This document shows, in pieces, positions 34,843 through 44,200 of a stretch of 64,000 nucleotides of DNA. Within the stretch, counting starts at the first letter, position 1, and every line of letters starts with the position of its first letter. Under the pieces are notes generated by a model. That model did no database searches and was not told the origin of the DNA. It worked only from the letters and a program-made list of their open reading frames with translations. The stretch comes from OLB16 sp964481775 (lineage in GTDB: Bacteria > Hinthialibacterota > Hinthialibacteria > OLB16), in NCBI GenBank assembly GCA_964481775.1, contig CAYZUX010000008.1:1-64000 (forward strand), read 5' to 3'. Both the position numbers and the translations under genes were made by a program.

Positions 34843-35955
34843 ATGAGAAGCGATCTTCCCTTTCTGGTACGCGCCCGTGCTCCAGTGCGTGTGGATCTTG
34901 CGGGTGGATGGACCGATGTGGCTGAGTTTTGTGAAACCACCCCGGGGGGTGTGGTGAATGTCGCCATCGACCTGTGTTCGACCGTGACGGTTATGGCCAG
35001 GACTACCAAGGTCGAGGCGGGTAGCCGGGGATGGACACTGCATTCACGGCTGGAAGATGAATCGGTGGAAATCTACTCCGCTGATTTTGATATCTACATT
35101 GAAGCCAAGCGGGTGGCGGACCTGGAGTACGATGGGAATGTGGATCTGGTGAAAGCAGCTATCAAGGAGATGGACCTGCCGGGAGGATTCACACTCATCA
35201 CTGAGAGCACCGCTCCACCCGGCAGTGGATTGGGAACCAGTGCATCGCTTGGGGTTGCACTCCTGGGAGCCCTTGCCAAATATGCGGGGAAACCCTTTCT
35301 CCCATCGGAGATCGCTGAGCTGGGCAGCTCCATTGAAAGAAAACGGCTGGGAATTCGTGGCGGCAAGCAAGACCACTATGCCAGTGCGCTGGGGGGTCTG
35401 GAATTCATGGAGTTTCGTGGTGAGGATGTTAAAGCCTCTCACTTGATCACCTCGCGCAGTGTCCTTCGGGAACTGGAGTGCAACCTGGTTTTGATCTACA
35501 CCGGCAAGTCCCGTCTTTCGGGAGACATCCACCAAAGGGTCAGTGATGCCTATCACTCGGGGCGTGGTGAGACTCACGATGCCATCGAGGAAATGAAACG
35601 GATCGCCCGGGAGATGAAAGACGCCCTGATTCTGGACGATCTGGATGCGGTTGGACCCTTGATGAGCCGTAACTGGGAGTGCCAGAAAAAACTGCATCCG
35701 GATGTCACCAATCCCACCATCGATCACCTGTTTGAGGTTGCGATGACCTCCGGAGCCTCGGGAGGGAAAGCCTGTGGTGCGGGTGGAGGAGGCTGCCTCG
35801 TGTTCATCTGTGGTCCGCATGATACGCACCGCTTAAAAAGAGCGCTCCGTGCGGTTCCGGGAGTCCAGGTTCTACCGGTCCGGATCGATTCGCGTGGACT
35901 TGATAACTGGGATCCCCCTTTACCAGCCAGTTTTGGAGGTGATTCGATCTCCTGA
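34843..35955 (+). CDS. GHMP-family sugar kinase (heptose/fucose kinase type)
   Basis: Cytoplasmic sugar kinase of 370 residues. RARAPVRVDLAGGWTDVAEF is the substrate end shared by D-glycero-D-manno-heptose 7-phosphate kinase (HddA) and fucokinase-like enzymes; the ATP loop is APPGSGLGTSASLGVALLGA; the third motif is GASGGKACGAGGGGCLVFIC. AGGAG 8 bases upstream supports the ATG at 34843. A waaF-like heptosyltransferase in the same window is consistent with a heptose role, but the distance is 12 kb and other heptose genes are not seen. Confidence 0.85.
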   Translation: MRSDLPFLVRARAPVRVDLAGGWTDVAEFCETTPGGVVNVAIDLCSTVTVMARTTKVEAGSRGWTLHSRLEDESVEIYSADFDIYIEAKRVADLEYDGNVDLVKAAIKEMDLPGGFTLITESTAPPGSGLGTSASLGVALLGALAKYAGKPFLPSEIAELGSSIERKRLGIRGGKQDHYASALGGLEFMEFRGEDVKASHLITSRSVLRELECNLVLIYTGKSRLSGDIHQRVSDAYHSGRGETHDAIEEMKRIAREMKDALILDDLDAVGPLMSRNWECQKKLHPDVTNPTIDHLFEVAMTSGASGGKACGAGGGGCLVFICGPHDTHRLKRALRAVPGVQVLPVRIDSRGLDNWDPPLPASFGGDSIS

Positions 35956-36202
35956 AGTTAGAACCAGAGGCAGTGGATTCCTTTCTTTGTGAAGATGATT
36001 CCGTACAGATGAATCACGCGAAGAACGATTTTTATGTGAATCTCACAAAACCGGGAATCCATGGTGATCGGGGAGTTCTAGGGAATCGCTTAGATCGAGA
36101 AAATACTCTACAATCGGGTGTAGCAGTCCGATATAAAAAACATTCGCTATACCGCTCTCTGGTGGAGTTCTTCCAAGTGGAGTGTAAGAAAGCGCCACAT
36201 CC

Positions 36203-38524
36203 ATGACCCCTACTCCCTTCGAAGTTGAGAAGATGGTTAAAAAGAATACTGTCATTCTCAGACTGAGCGGGATGCTGAACACCGAAACCCGTGCTGATCT
36301 GGAACCTTATGTCGAGGAACTCGATTCATCACAGAATCTTCAGGAAGTCATCCTCAACCTGGATCGCCTGACCCATATCGATTCACGGGGACTTTCCACC
36401 CTTCTCTCCATGCACCGCCGGTTTACAGAGCGGGATGTCGGGTTCCGCCTGGTGAATGTCAACGATTATGTCCTGCGGCTCTTCCAGGTCTCCAATCTGG
36501 TCAACCTGTTTGAGATCGGTCCCCCACCCCAAGACCATGCTTCCCTTGTCCACGACCGCCGTGAAGCGCTGTGGCAATCCCATGCTTTTACGACGCAACT
36601 GCTGGCGGCACTGGGAGAGGCGGTTCTTGGTGTGGATGCGGATGGAAGGGTGTTGTTTGTCAATCCAGCCGCGGAACGCCTTCTGGGTTGGGAGGAAGCA
36701 GACCTGTTGGGCCGGGTTCTCTCGGATGCCTTGAATCCGCGTGACCAGTCTGGACGTCCGGTACTGATGGCCTTGTCTCCCCACCCGGCCTTGGAAGAAA
36801 CACAAAACCCGGTTGTCCGTGTGGAGGTGACACTCCATAAACGATCTGGAGAAACCACCGAGGTGGAATGGGTTGCAACCACGATTTTCCAGGCGGGTCA
36901 ACGGATTGGCCGCGTGATTGGAATCCGTGATCTCAGTCAACGGCGCAGGGCGCAGGATGAGGTAAAACGTCTCGCCACGGCGGTGGATCAAGCTGCCGAA
37001 ATGATCGTGGTTACCGATCCCGATGGGGTAGTCCAGTATGTGAATCCGGCTTTTGAGAGAGTGACTGGTTACTCCCGGGAAGAAGCGGTTGGCAAGCGGA
37101 CGAACATCCTCAGTTCAGGGGTTCACGACCAGGCGTTTTTCGAGGATCTCTGGCGTACCATTCGAGGGGGACGTGTTTGGACAGGACGGTTCATGAACCG
37201 CCGCAAGGATGGCAGGCTCTATGAAGAGGAAGCCACCATCTCGCCGGTCCATGATGCCGCGGGCGCCATCATCAATTTTGTGGCGGTGAAACGGGACATT
37301 ACCCAGGAGGTTCTTCTTGAGCAGCAACTGCGTGAATCGCAGAAATTCGAGGCGATCGCTCAGCTTGCAGGCGGTATCGCTCATGATTTCAACAACCTGC
37401 TCACCTCGGTGATTGGAAACATCCAACTGGCCAAGATCAAGAAAAAAGGAGATGTCACCGCTTACCTTGAGAAAGCTGAACAGGCCTGTCTGAGAGGAGC
37501 TTCGCTTGTTCAGCAGTTGTTGCTCTATAGCCGTAAGTCCACTTCCACCAAAGAGCGAGTCAGCCTCAATTCGATTGTTCGTGAGGTCCTCGCGCTTGCC
37601 CGTGAGACTATTGACCGGCGGATCGAGTTTAAGGTGGAATTACACCAACAGCTCCCCCCGGTTCGTGCTGACTCGGGGCAAATGCACCAGGTCCTGTTGA
37701 ACCTGGTGCTGAATGCACGCGATGCAGTTGAAGACCGTCGTGTTGCGGAATCGTCCACTGAGAAAAAGCCGACAACGCCTTTTGAGCAGAAGATCACAGT
37801 CAAGACGGATATTGTGTCTCCTGATTCTCAAAAGATTCCCAAAGATGCCCTTCCACCCGCGGAGGATTATGTAGTTCTGACTGTGTCTGATACCGGAACT
37901 GGTATGGACAGTAAAACTCGTCAGCATCTTTTTGAGCCATTTTTTACGACCAAAGAGGTGGGGAGGGGAACCGGACTGGGATTGGCAACCGCATATGGAA
38001 TCGTGAGAAACCATGGAGGATGGGTGGAGGTCCAAAGCAGTCCAGGGGTCGGTTCCACATTCAATGTATACCTGCCTGCTGACATGGCCTCCAAAGTTGA
38101 TCAGTCACAGCAGGTGGTTTTGGAACCGGTTCCAGGGGGGAATGAGACGATTCTTGTGGTAGATGATGAGATCTCGATCTGTGAGGTGGCCAAGGATATC
38201 CTGGAAGGCCACGGATATCAGGTTCTGATTGCCTTGGATGGCGTTGAGGGGTTAGACATCTATTCCCGTGAGATGGCCCATGTGGATTTGGTTATTCTGG
38301 ATCTCTCGATGCCGAAGTTGTCTGGAAGGGAAGTTCTGGAACGTCTTAAGGCCTTGAATCCTTCTGTCCGTGTGATCATTTCGAGCGGTTACCTGGGCGA
38401 TGATATCCACTCGACCGCCAGCGATTGTGTGTTTGTCCAGAAACCCTACAGGACCGATGACCTCCTCAGGGGGGTACGTGAAGCTTTGGATCGATTACCA
38501 CTGAAGTCATTACGTTCTGCTTAG
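36203..38524 (+). CDS. STAS-PAS-PAS histidine kinase with C-terminal receiver
   Basis: A 773-residue soluble hybrid kinase. Residues 1-110 are a STAS domain (LTHIDSRGLSTLLS, Ser61 in the position phosphorylated in SpoIIAA). Two PAS domains follow at about 128-245 (LGVDADGRVLFVNPAAERLL) and 255-370 (DPDGVVQYVNPAFERVTGYS). The HisKA site is GGIAHDFNNLLTSV (His394), the ATPase has NLVLNARDAVE and DTGTGMD and GRGTGLGLATAYGI, and the receiver at about 648-765 has acidic residues 654-655 and Asp700 in LVILDLSMPK. No membrane helix is visible. ATG 36203 lacks a ribosome site; ATG 36233 is an alternative start that keeps the whole STAS domain. A STAS domain at the N-terminus of such a kinase is unusual. 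Confidence 0.88.
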   Translation: MTPTPFEVEKMVKKNTVILRLSGMLNTETRADLEPYVEELDSSQNLQEVILNLDRLTHIDSRGLSTLLSMHRRFTERDVGFRLVNVNDYVLRLFQVSNLVNLFEIGPPPQDHASLVHDRREALWQSHAFTTQLLAALGEAVLGVDADGRVLFVNPAAERLLGWEEADLLGRVLSDALNPRDQSGRPVLMALSPHPALEETQNPVVRVEVTLHKRSGETTEVEWVATTIFQAGQRIGRVIGIRDLSQRRRAQDEVKRLATAVDQAAEMIVVTDPDGVVQYVNPAFERVTGYSREEAVGKRTNILSSGVHDQAFFEDLWRTIRGGRVWTGRFMNRRKDGRLYEEEATISPVHDAAGAIINFVAVKRDITQEVLLEQQLRESQKFEAIAQLAGGIAHDFNNLLTSVIGNIQLAKIKKKGDVTAYLEKAEQACLRGASLVQQLLLYSRKSTSTKERVSLNSIVREVLALARETIDRRIEFKVELHQQLPPVRADSGQMHQVLLNLVLNARDAVEDRRVAESSTEKKPTTPFEQKITVKTDIVSPDSQKIPKDALPPAEDYVVLTVSDTGTGMDSKTRQHLFEPFFTTKEVGRGTGLGLATAYGIVRNHGGWVEVQSSPGVGSTFNVYLPADMASKVDQSQQVVLEPVPGGNETILVVDDEISICEVAKDILEGHGYQVLIALDGVEGLDIYSREMAHVDLVILDLSMPKLSGREVLERLKALNPSVRVIISSGYLGDDIHSTASDCVFVQKPYRTDDLLRGVREALDRLPLKSLRSA

Positions 38525-38708
38525 TTCTAACCAAGTCTGATTCTTTTTGAACACGGTTTTGAGGCATGGTCCTCCAGGTTACCTGTATTTATTCCAATCA
38601 CATCCCCGAAGTCCCAGATTCGCAACTTGAACAGGAACAAGCCAAAGCGAACCGCCCCCGCCATTGACGGTCATTGAGATCCCATCCAGATCGAGTTCCG
38701 GGATTATC

Positions 38709-38724
38709 TGGCCTGAATCATGCT
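38709..38724 (+). promoter_or_regulatory. Possible sigma-54 promoter of glnB-glnA
   Basis: TGGCCTGAATCATGCT matches 10 of 12 fixed positions of the -24/-12 consensus, with the required GG-N10-GC spacing. The predicted start (near 38735) would leave almost no leader before the GTG at 38738, a conflict that lowers confidence. Confidence 0.3.
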
Positions 38725-38737
38725 TTAGAAGGGAAAT

Positions 38738-39076
38738 GTGGTGCAATCTGAACTGCTGGAGATTCTTTTACGCCCCGAAATGGTCGGGGAGGTTTTGGAG
38801 CTTCTCGACCATTTGGATGTCGAGTGGGTCTGTTATGGCAATGTCCAGGGCACCGGCAGGCAACGAGGCCACACCGAGATCTTCCGGGGGCGTGAGTATT
38901 CCATAGAACCCCTCCCCAAGGTCCGGCTCGAAATACTGCTGGATGATCCTACCCGTCGTGAGGAGGTCATCCGTCAGGTTCGGGATTGTGTCCACACAGG
39001 GCGAATCGGTGATGGGAAAGTTTTTGTGATGCGGGTGGAGGTTCCTGGCCAAAACTCAAGTGTTCCCACCGCCTAG
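38738..39076 (+). CDS. glnB: P-II family nitrogen regulatory protein
   Basis: A 112-residue signalling protein that senses 2-oxoglutarate and ATP/ADP and controls glutamine synthetase or transport. The core matches P-II: VQGTGRQRGHTEIFRGREY (T-loop, with Tyr54 at the position uridylylated in E. coli GlnB), PLPKVRLEILLDD, and TGRIGDGKVFVMRVE. The first 37 residues (ELLEILLRPEMVGEVLELLD) align in length with the usual start but are divergent. Start codon GTG at 38738, with AGAAGGGA just upstream; the adjacent GTG is an alternative. It sits 62 bases before glnA, a classic pairing. GlnB versus GlnK cannot be separated by sequence alone. Confidence 0.88.
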   Translation: MVQSELLEILLRPEMVGEVLELLDHLDVEWVCYGNVQGTGRQRGHTEIFRGREYSIEPLPKVRLEILLDDPTRREEVIRQVRDCVHTGRIGDGKVFVMRVEVPGQNSSVPTA

Positions 39077-39138
39077 ATACGGCTTCAGTTTCCGTTTATC
39101 GAGACGGAATAGCAATAAACAAACAACAGGAGGTTCAC

Positions 39139-40551
39139 ATGGACGCAAAGGGTGTACTTAAATTCATCAAGGAGAAAGGGGCGAAGTTTGTTGATTTCAA
39201 GTTCATGGATTTCATTGGAACCTGGCAGCATTTCACTGTTCCCGAGGCTGAAGTCAGCGAATCCAGTTTCGAGGATGGATATGGTTTTGATGGTTCCAGT
39301 ATCCGTGGATGGCAGGCGATCAATGAGTCCGACATGCTGTTGCTTCCTGATCCAGCGACAGCATTCCTGGATCCTTTCTACACGATTCCAACCGTTTCAC
39401 TGACCTCAACCATTCTGGATCCAATCACCAAAGAACCCTATTCACGCGATCCTCGCTCGATCGCTCTTAAAGCTGAGGCTTACCTCAAGAGCACCGGCCT
39501 GGCGGACACCGCCTTTTTTGGACCCGAGGCTGAGTTTTTCTGCTTCGACAATGTCCAGTATGGCAGCTCGGCCAACCAGGCCTTCTATTCAGTGGATTCG
39601 AATGAGGGGACCTGGAACACAGGCCGTGCTGAGAATCCCAATTTGGGTCACAAACCGCGCCACAAGGAGGGATACTTCCCCTGCCCGCCTTCCGATGAGC
39701 TCGCAAATTTCCGTCAGGATGTGGTTGCCACGCTGTTGGAACTGGGGGTAGCGGTTGAGGCCCACCATCATGAGGTCGCCACTGGTGGGCAGTGCGAAAT
39801 CGATCTGCGCTTCTCGCCACTCGTTCGTATGGCGGATGCCCTGATGACCTACAAATACACAGCCAAGAACATCGCCAAGAAGCATGGCAAGACAGTCACC
39901 TTTATGCCCAAGCCTCTCTTCGGTGACAATGGTTCCGGAATGCATGTCCACGTCTCCCTTTGGAAGGGCGGCACTCCGCTCTTTGCGGGCAGCGGTTATG
40001 CGGGACTTTCTGACATGGCCCTGAACTTTATCGGCGGTCTGTTGAAACATGCCGCCTCGATTCTGGCCTTCGCCGCGCCGGGGACCAACTCCTACCGCCG
40101 TCTGGTTCCCGGGTATGAAGCACCAGTCAATCTGGCCTATTCACAGCGTAACCGCAGTGCCGCCTGCCGTATCCCGATGTACTCGCCCTCGCCCAAGGCG
40201 AAACGTGTCGAGTTCCGTCCGCCCGACCCGAGCTGCAATCCTTACCTGACCTTCTCGGCCATCCTCATGGCCGGCCTGGATGGAATCCAGAACAAGATCG
40301 ATCCAGGCGATCCGCTCGACAAAAACATTTACGACCTTCCGCCGGAGGAGCTGGCTGCGGTTCCAAGTGTGCCGGGTTCATTGTCCGAGGCTTTGGATGC
40401 TCTGGAGAAAGATCACCAGTACCTGCTCAAAGGTGATGTCTTTACTCAGGATGTGATTGACACTTGGATCGAGTACAAGCGGAGCAATGAAGTGGATCCA
40501 ATCCGCCTGCGCCCGCACCCTTACGAGTTCCACCTGTATTTCGACGCATAA
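39139..40551 (+). CDS. glnA: Glutamine synthetase, type I
   Basis: ATP-dependent amidation of glutamate, a cytoplasmic dodecamer. The 470 residues show the family path: KFVDFKFMDFIGTWQHFTVP, DGYGFDGSSIRGWQAINESD, GPEAEFFCFDNVQYG, HHHEVATGGQCEIDLRF, KPLFGDNGSGMHVHVSLWKG, and NRSAACRIPMYSPSPKAKRV. Tyr398 in NIYDLPPEE is the adenylylation site of the GSI-beta subgroup, so regulation by an adenylyltransferase is expected. AGGAGG lies 7 bases before the ATG. The glnB gene precedes it and a strong terminator follows. Confidence 0.97.
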   Translation: MDAKGVLKFIKEKGAKFVDFKFMDFIGTWQHFTVPEAEVSESSFEDGYGFDGSSIRGWQAINESDMLLLPDPATAFLDPFYTIPTVSLTSTILDPITKEPYSRDPRSIALKAEAYLKSTGLADTAFFGPEAEFFCFDNVQYGSSANQAFYSVDSNEGTWNTGRAENPNLGHKPRHKEGYFPCPPSDELANFRQDVVATLLELGVAVEAHHHEVATGGQCEIDLRFSPLVRMADALMTYKYTAKNIAKKHGKTVTFMPKPLFGDNGSGMHVHVSLWKGGTPLFAGSGYAGLSDMALNFIGGLLKHAASILAFAAPGTNSYRRLVPGYEAPVNLAYSQRNRSAACRIPMYSPSPKAKRVEFRPPDPSCNPYLTFSAILMAGLDGIQNKIDPGDPLDKNIYDLPPEELAAVPSVPGSLSEALDALEKDHQYLLKGDVFTQDVIDTWIEYKRSNEVDPIRLRPHPYEFHLYFDA

Positions 40552-40568
40552 GACAAAGGACCAGTCCT

Positions 40569-40604
40569 GGCCCTCTCCCTGTTGCATGGAGAGGGCCGGT
40601 TTTC
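40569..40604 (+). terminator. Intrinsic terminator after glnA
   Basis: A perfect 10-bp stem, GGCCCTCTCC (40569-40578) with GGAGAGGGCC (40588-40597), has a 9-base loop and is followed by GGTTTTC. It begins 18 bases after the glnA stop. A second GC-rich inverted repeat (GCGCCCCGG with CCGGGGCGC, 40621-40654) follows. Confidence 0.8.
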
Positions 40605-40785
40605 AGTCATCAAGCCGCCCGCGCCCCGGTGAGGTCTAAAGCCCGCCGGGGCGCTCTTCGTGGGCCAGCCAGCCAGAGGATGATTGTTTCACATCTATCC
40701 AAATCTTCTGAAAGATTCATGGTTGTTTAACTCCCCACGATCAAGTCGATTCCTCTCTCTTCGATAAGGAAGGGGTGTATATCTG

Positions 40786-41169
40786 TTATGAGATAATCTG
40801 TTTACTGATAGGTGGGAATCTGGATGGGTTCTTGATAGATTCAACTGAAAGGTCCACATCCAAAGCGGGCCAATACAAGTGATTGGGTGTCAAGGCCTCA
40901 ACCTCTGTAATCTGCGCGATGGTGGCTTCACGGAACCAAGGAAATTCTGAGAACGGAAGAAAGAATTCATCTTCGTTCTCATCGCCCAAACGCTGCGCTC
41001 GATGGATGTCACGCTCAGAGAGCCCATGGCTCGCCGCAAGCACAATTTCTGGTTCGAGCCAGAAATTGGCCTCTCCTCCATGTCCGATTGTGTGAACAGG
41101 GATTCACCTTTCTTCCCGTGAAAAGAAGAAAAAGCGGAATCCATCCTCGATGAAAACAGCCGGTGCCAT
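40786..41169 (-). pseudogene. DUF4160-DUF2442 fusion gene with in-frame TGA
   Basis: One frame of 128 codons from ATG 41167-41169 to TAA 40786-40788 is broken only by a TGA at 41104-41106 (codon 22). Before it is APAVFIEDGFRFFFFSREER, after it IPVHTIGHGGEANFWLEPE, together giving the DUF4160 pattern. The second half, FPWFREATIAQITEVEALTP then HLYWPALDVDLSVESI, is DUF2442. These two families usually occur as separate adjacent genes of toxin-antitoxin-like pairs; here they are joined. It lies downstream of the other TGA-broken gene, same strand. Translation could restart only at internal GTG/ATG codons and would lose DUF4160. Pseudogene, error or readthrough are all possible. Confidence 0.7.
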
Positions 41170-41240
41170 CGAAGTGTGCAATATCATCTCATCCATCGAC
41201 ACCTCCACGATGCGGTTTGTTGGAGTTGCCAGAACGCCCC

Positions 41241-44200
41241 TCAATACCCCTCCCACGCCTTGATCTCAGCGGGCGGAACCCCGAATGAGATGGTCTCCGT
41301 TTCGAGTTCATGGACAAATCGAATCAACAGGTGAGGAGACTTGGTCTGCCAACCTTCGGAAGTGGTATCGATGTTGGTCACCTTGGGGAGTGTGGTTTCC
41401 CCCTCCCAGACATTCCCGCCCACTGGTTGTGTCCACCCCGCCACAAGCAGGCGTGTGGTCTCCCCTACCTTGTTTTTAATATTCAGAGAGATGTACTGAC
41501 CGGGGACAAACGATTGGACAGTCATATCATCCACAAGACCGGTTATAAGAACTGTACCGGTCTGGGATGCCTGTGCTGAACCCAGCTGGAGCGTGGTCAG
41601 CTCAGGTGACTTGTCCAGCATGAAATAGACATTTTTGAGGATATCCTCGGGATTGATATAGACCGGTTGAGGATTGTTACCCACCATGTTCCAGCCATCC
41701 GGGTAGGTTCCCATGAGAGAACCGGGGGTGACGACCTGTTGATGGATCCCGCTGGTAGCAACACCCTCCGCAATGGTGCGCCAGTCATAGGAGGAATCAT
41801 GATTCGCCAGCAGGAAGAGAGCATGCGAATAGACCAGTCCGTTCCATTGGACTGCCTTGCCAAACCAGGAGCCGGTATAGAAGGTAGCGCCGAACACCGG
41901 CACACTCCCATAGCGCATGGTGGTCCGGTCGGGTGGATTCCAGAACCACAGGAATGGCAATCCCGCTCTGGCCCAGTAGATGGCTTCATCCAGGTAGCTG
42001 CTGTCCCCAAAGGCTTCATAACCGGCCACAAAGGCCTCCACCGCCTGTCCGGCAGCGAGGAGATCCGGTGTGTGTTGAGGGATCTCCCAGGTCTGCGCAG
42101 CGCGTGGCACGGTGAAGGTCTTCATGTGTTCCAAGGAACGTTTTCCGCCATTCAGGAAATCTGCCCGTTTGAGCTGCCGTCCCATGCTGAGTAATTGATA
42201 GGCACGTCGTGCGGTCCAACCCAGCTCCCGGTCATTGGCGTCATATAAGCTTGGGTCCCCAAAGGGAGGATAGGAGCCATCGTTACGCAGTTGGGAGATC
42301 TGTCCCAGGCCCATCGAGACCATTGAGTTGATGCCGGCATTCATTTCTCCAAAAACGAAGGGAGCCTGGACACCAAAAATGTGTAAACCGGATTGACTGG
42401 TGAGAACTGAGGCTCCGCTGGTCTGGATGTAGTACTGAATTGCCTCAAGGGCACGGTCTTTCGCTGTGATGCTGCCGGTGGTGAGGTAATCGAGCCAGAG
42501 GAGATAGGCGAATCCCGGCGTCTGGCTACAACTGAATCCGGTGGCGTGTTGCCAGCATTTCGTATCCTCTCCCCACAGGGTGGTCAGGAAAGCCTCGCGG
42601 GAGGCCACTACAGTTTCCTCGAGAGTCCGGGGCAGGGGATAAGGCGGTGGCTGATGGCCATGCAGATCCAGCCACTGATCCACCAGGTCGAGGATCGTTG
42701 TACAGGTGGCCTGAACGACAATCCGGGTACTCAGGTGAACAGTTTCTCCGGTTTTCATGGGGTAGGGGTTTGCAGCATGAAGCGAGTTGACCGGCACAAA
42801 GTCAGGGATGGAGGGAGCAAAGATTTCAAGGCGGTGATTTTCCTGGCCATCCAGGAAATTTGGTGAAGCGAATAAGGCAGTCGGTTTGATCTTTCCCTCC
42901 GCCCACTCCTGAGTCGCTTCCCAGACCAGCCCAGCCAGCAGATTGTCTGGAGTGAGCACACCCATTCCGGGGATCGTGACAAAATGGGGGTCAGGGGCAT
43001 AACGCAGGTTCTGAGGGGGGGCAATATCCAGAGTGGAGGAGGAAACCTCCCCGGAGATCAGCCATTCGACACCAGGGAAAAGGGCCTCCTGCTGTGATGC
43101 TCCATAAGCCCGTTCTCCTACCTTGAGGTTGATGGGTGCGAAACGGTACAGATCCACCGCTTGGGAGGCTGTGAGATGGCCATCGGCCTGCATAAAGGTG
43201 CTGTCAGCGCTCACGGCAAGATCGAGTCGATAGGAGGCATTCAAACCCAGGTCTCCCAGGAGGTTGGAGGTGAACCGGATGGAGGCTGAGTCGGGATTGT
43301 CCGATAGAACCTGGGCATTGGAGGGCTGGACCTGAGCCGATTTGAGAAGGGGATTCCCCGGTGCGGCCAGGATGACATCCCCCACTGGGGAGAGCACACC
43401 TGCAAGGAGCCAATCAGCTCCGGAGCTGGAACGGCCATAGAGGTAAATGGGTCCGAATCCACCTGGATTGGATACGGCCACGGCCCTTAAGCGTGAGGAT
43501 TGAAGAACCATGTTGCCGGACGCATCGGTAACTGCGTGGGCATTGTCAGTTGCCGGTATCGAATCAGGGTCGGGAGGAGGACTCGAGACCAGCACCCGCG
43601 CAGATTGGGTATTGTGCGGCGTGCTCCCGCCAAGATCCACCGAGACGTTGATCGTGCGGATCCCGGGATCCTGAGAGGCTTGCACACTCCAGGTGGCCTG
43701 TTTGGAGGGGCCACCTGGGACCAGGCTACCCACACCATTTTCCAAGTCTGCCGAGAGCAGGGAAATCTCTGGGGGTAAGGTAAGGGTCAGGGTGGCTGCG
43801 GACACTGTTTCGGTCCCAAGGTTTTTCACTTCGGCACGAATCTCGAAGGTTTCCCCTTTCTGAACGACACTCCGGTCTGGCCCGAAAGTGACAAACTGGA
43901 CATTGTGTTTCGAGGGAAGTACCCAGATCCGGTTGATCCGGAACTGCCCGGTATTCCCCTGGCTGGTCGGATCGATCCGCAACTGGGTAATGGTCCCTTT
44001 CCAGGTCGTGAGGTTTTCCAGCGGGATCTCGTAAACATGGAAATCCACTCCAGCCTGGATATTGAAGTGGGTCGACTTGGCCTCGCTCCAGACAGGGTCG
44101 GTGGAAGTGATCCAGAAAAGCTGGGCGGAGGTACCCACATCCACGCGCATATCCACCACCAGGGAACCAGCTTCGATGGCCCCCAGATCCAACATGGGAC

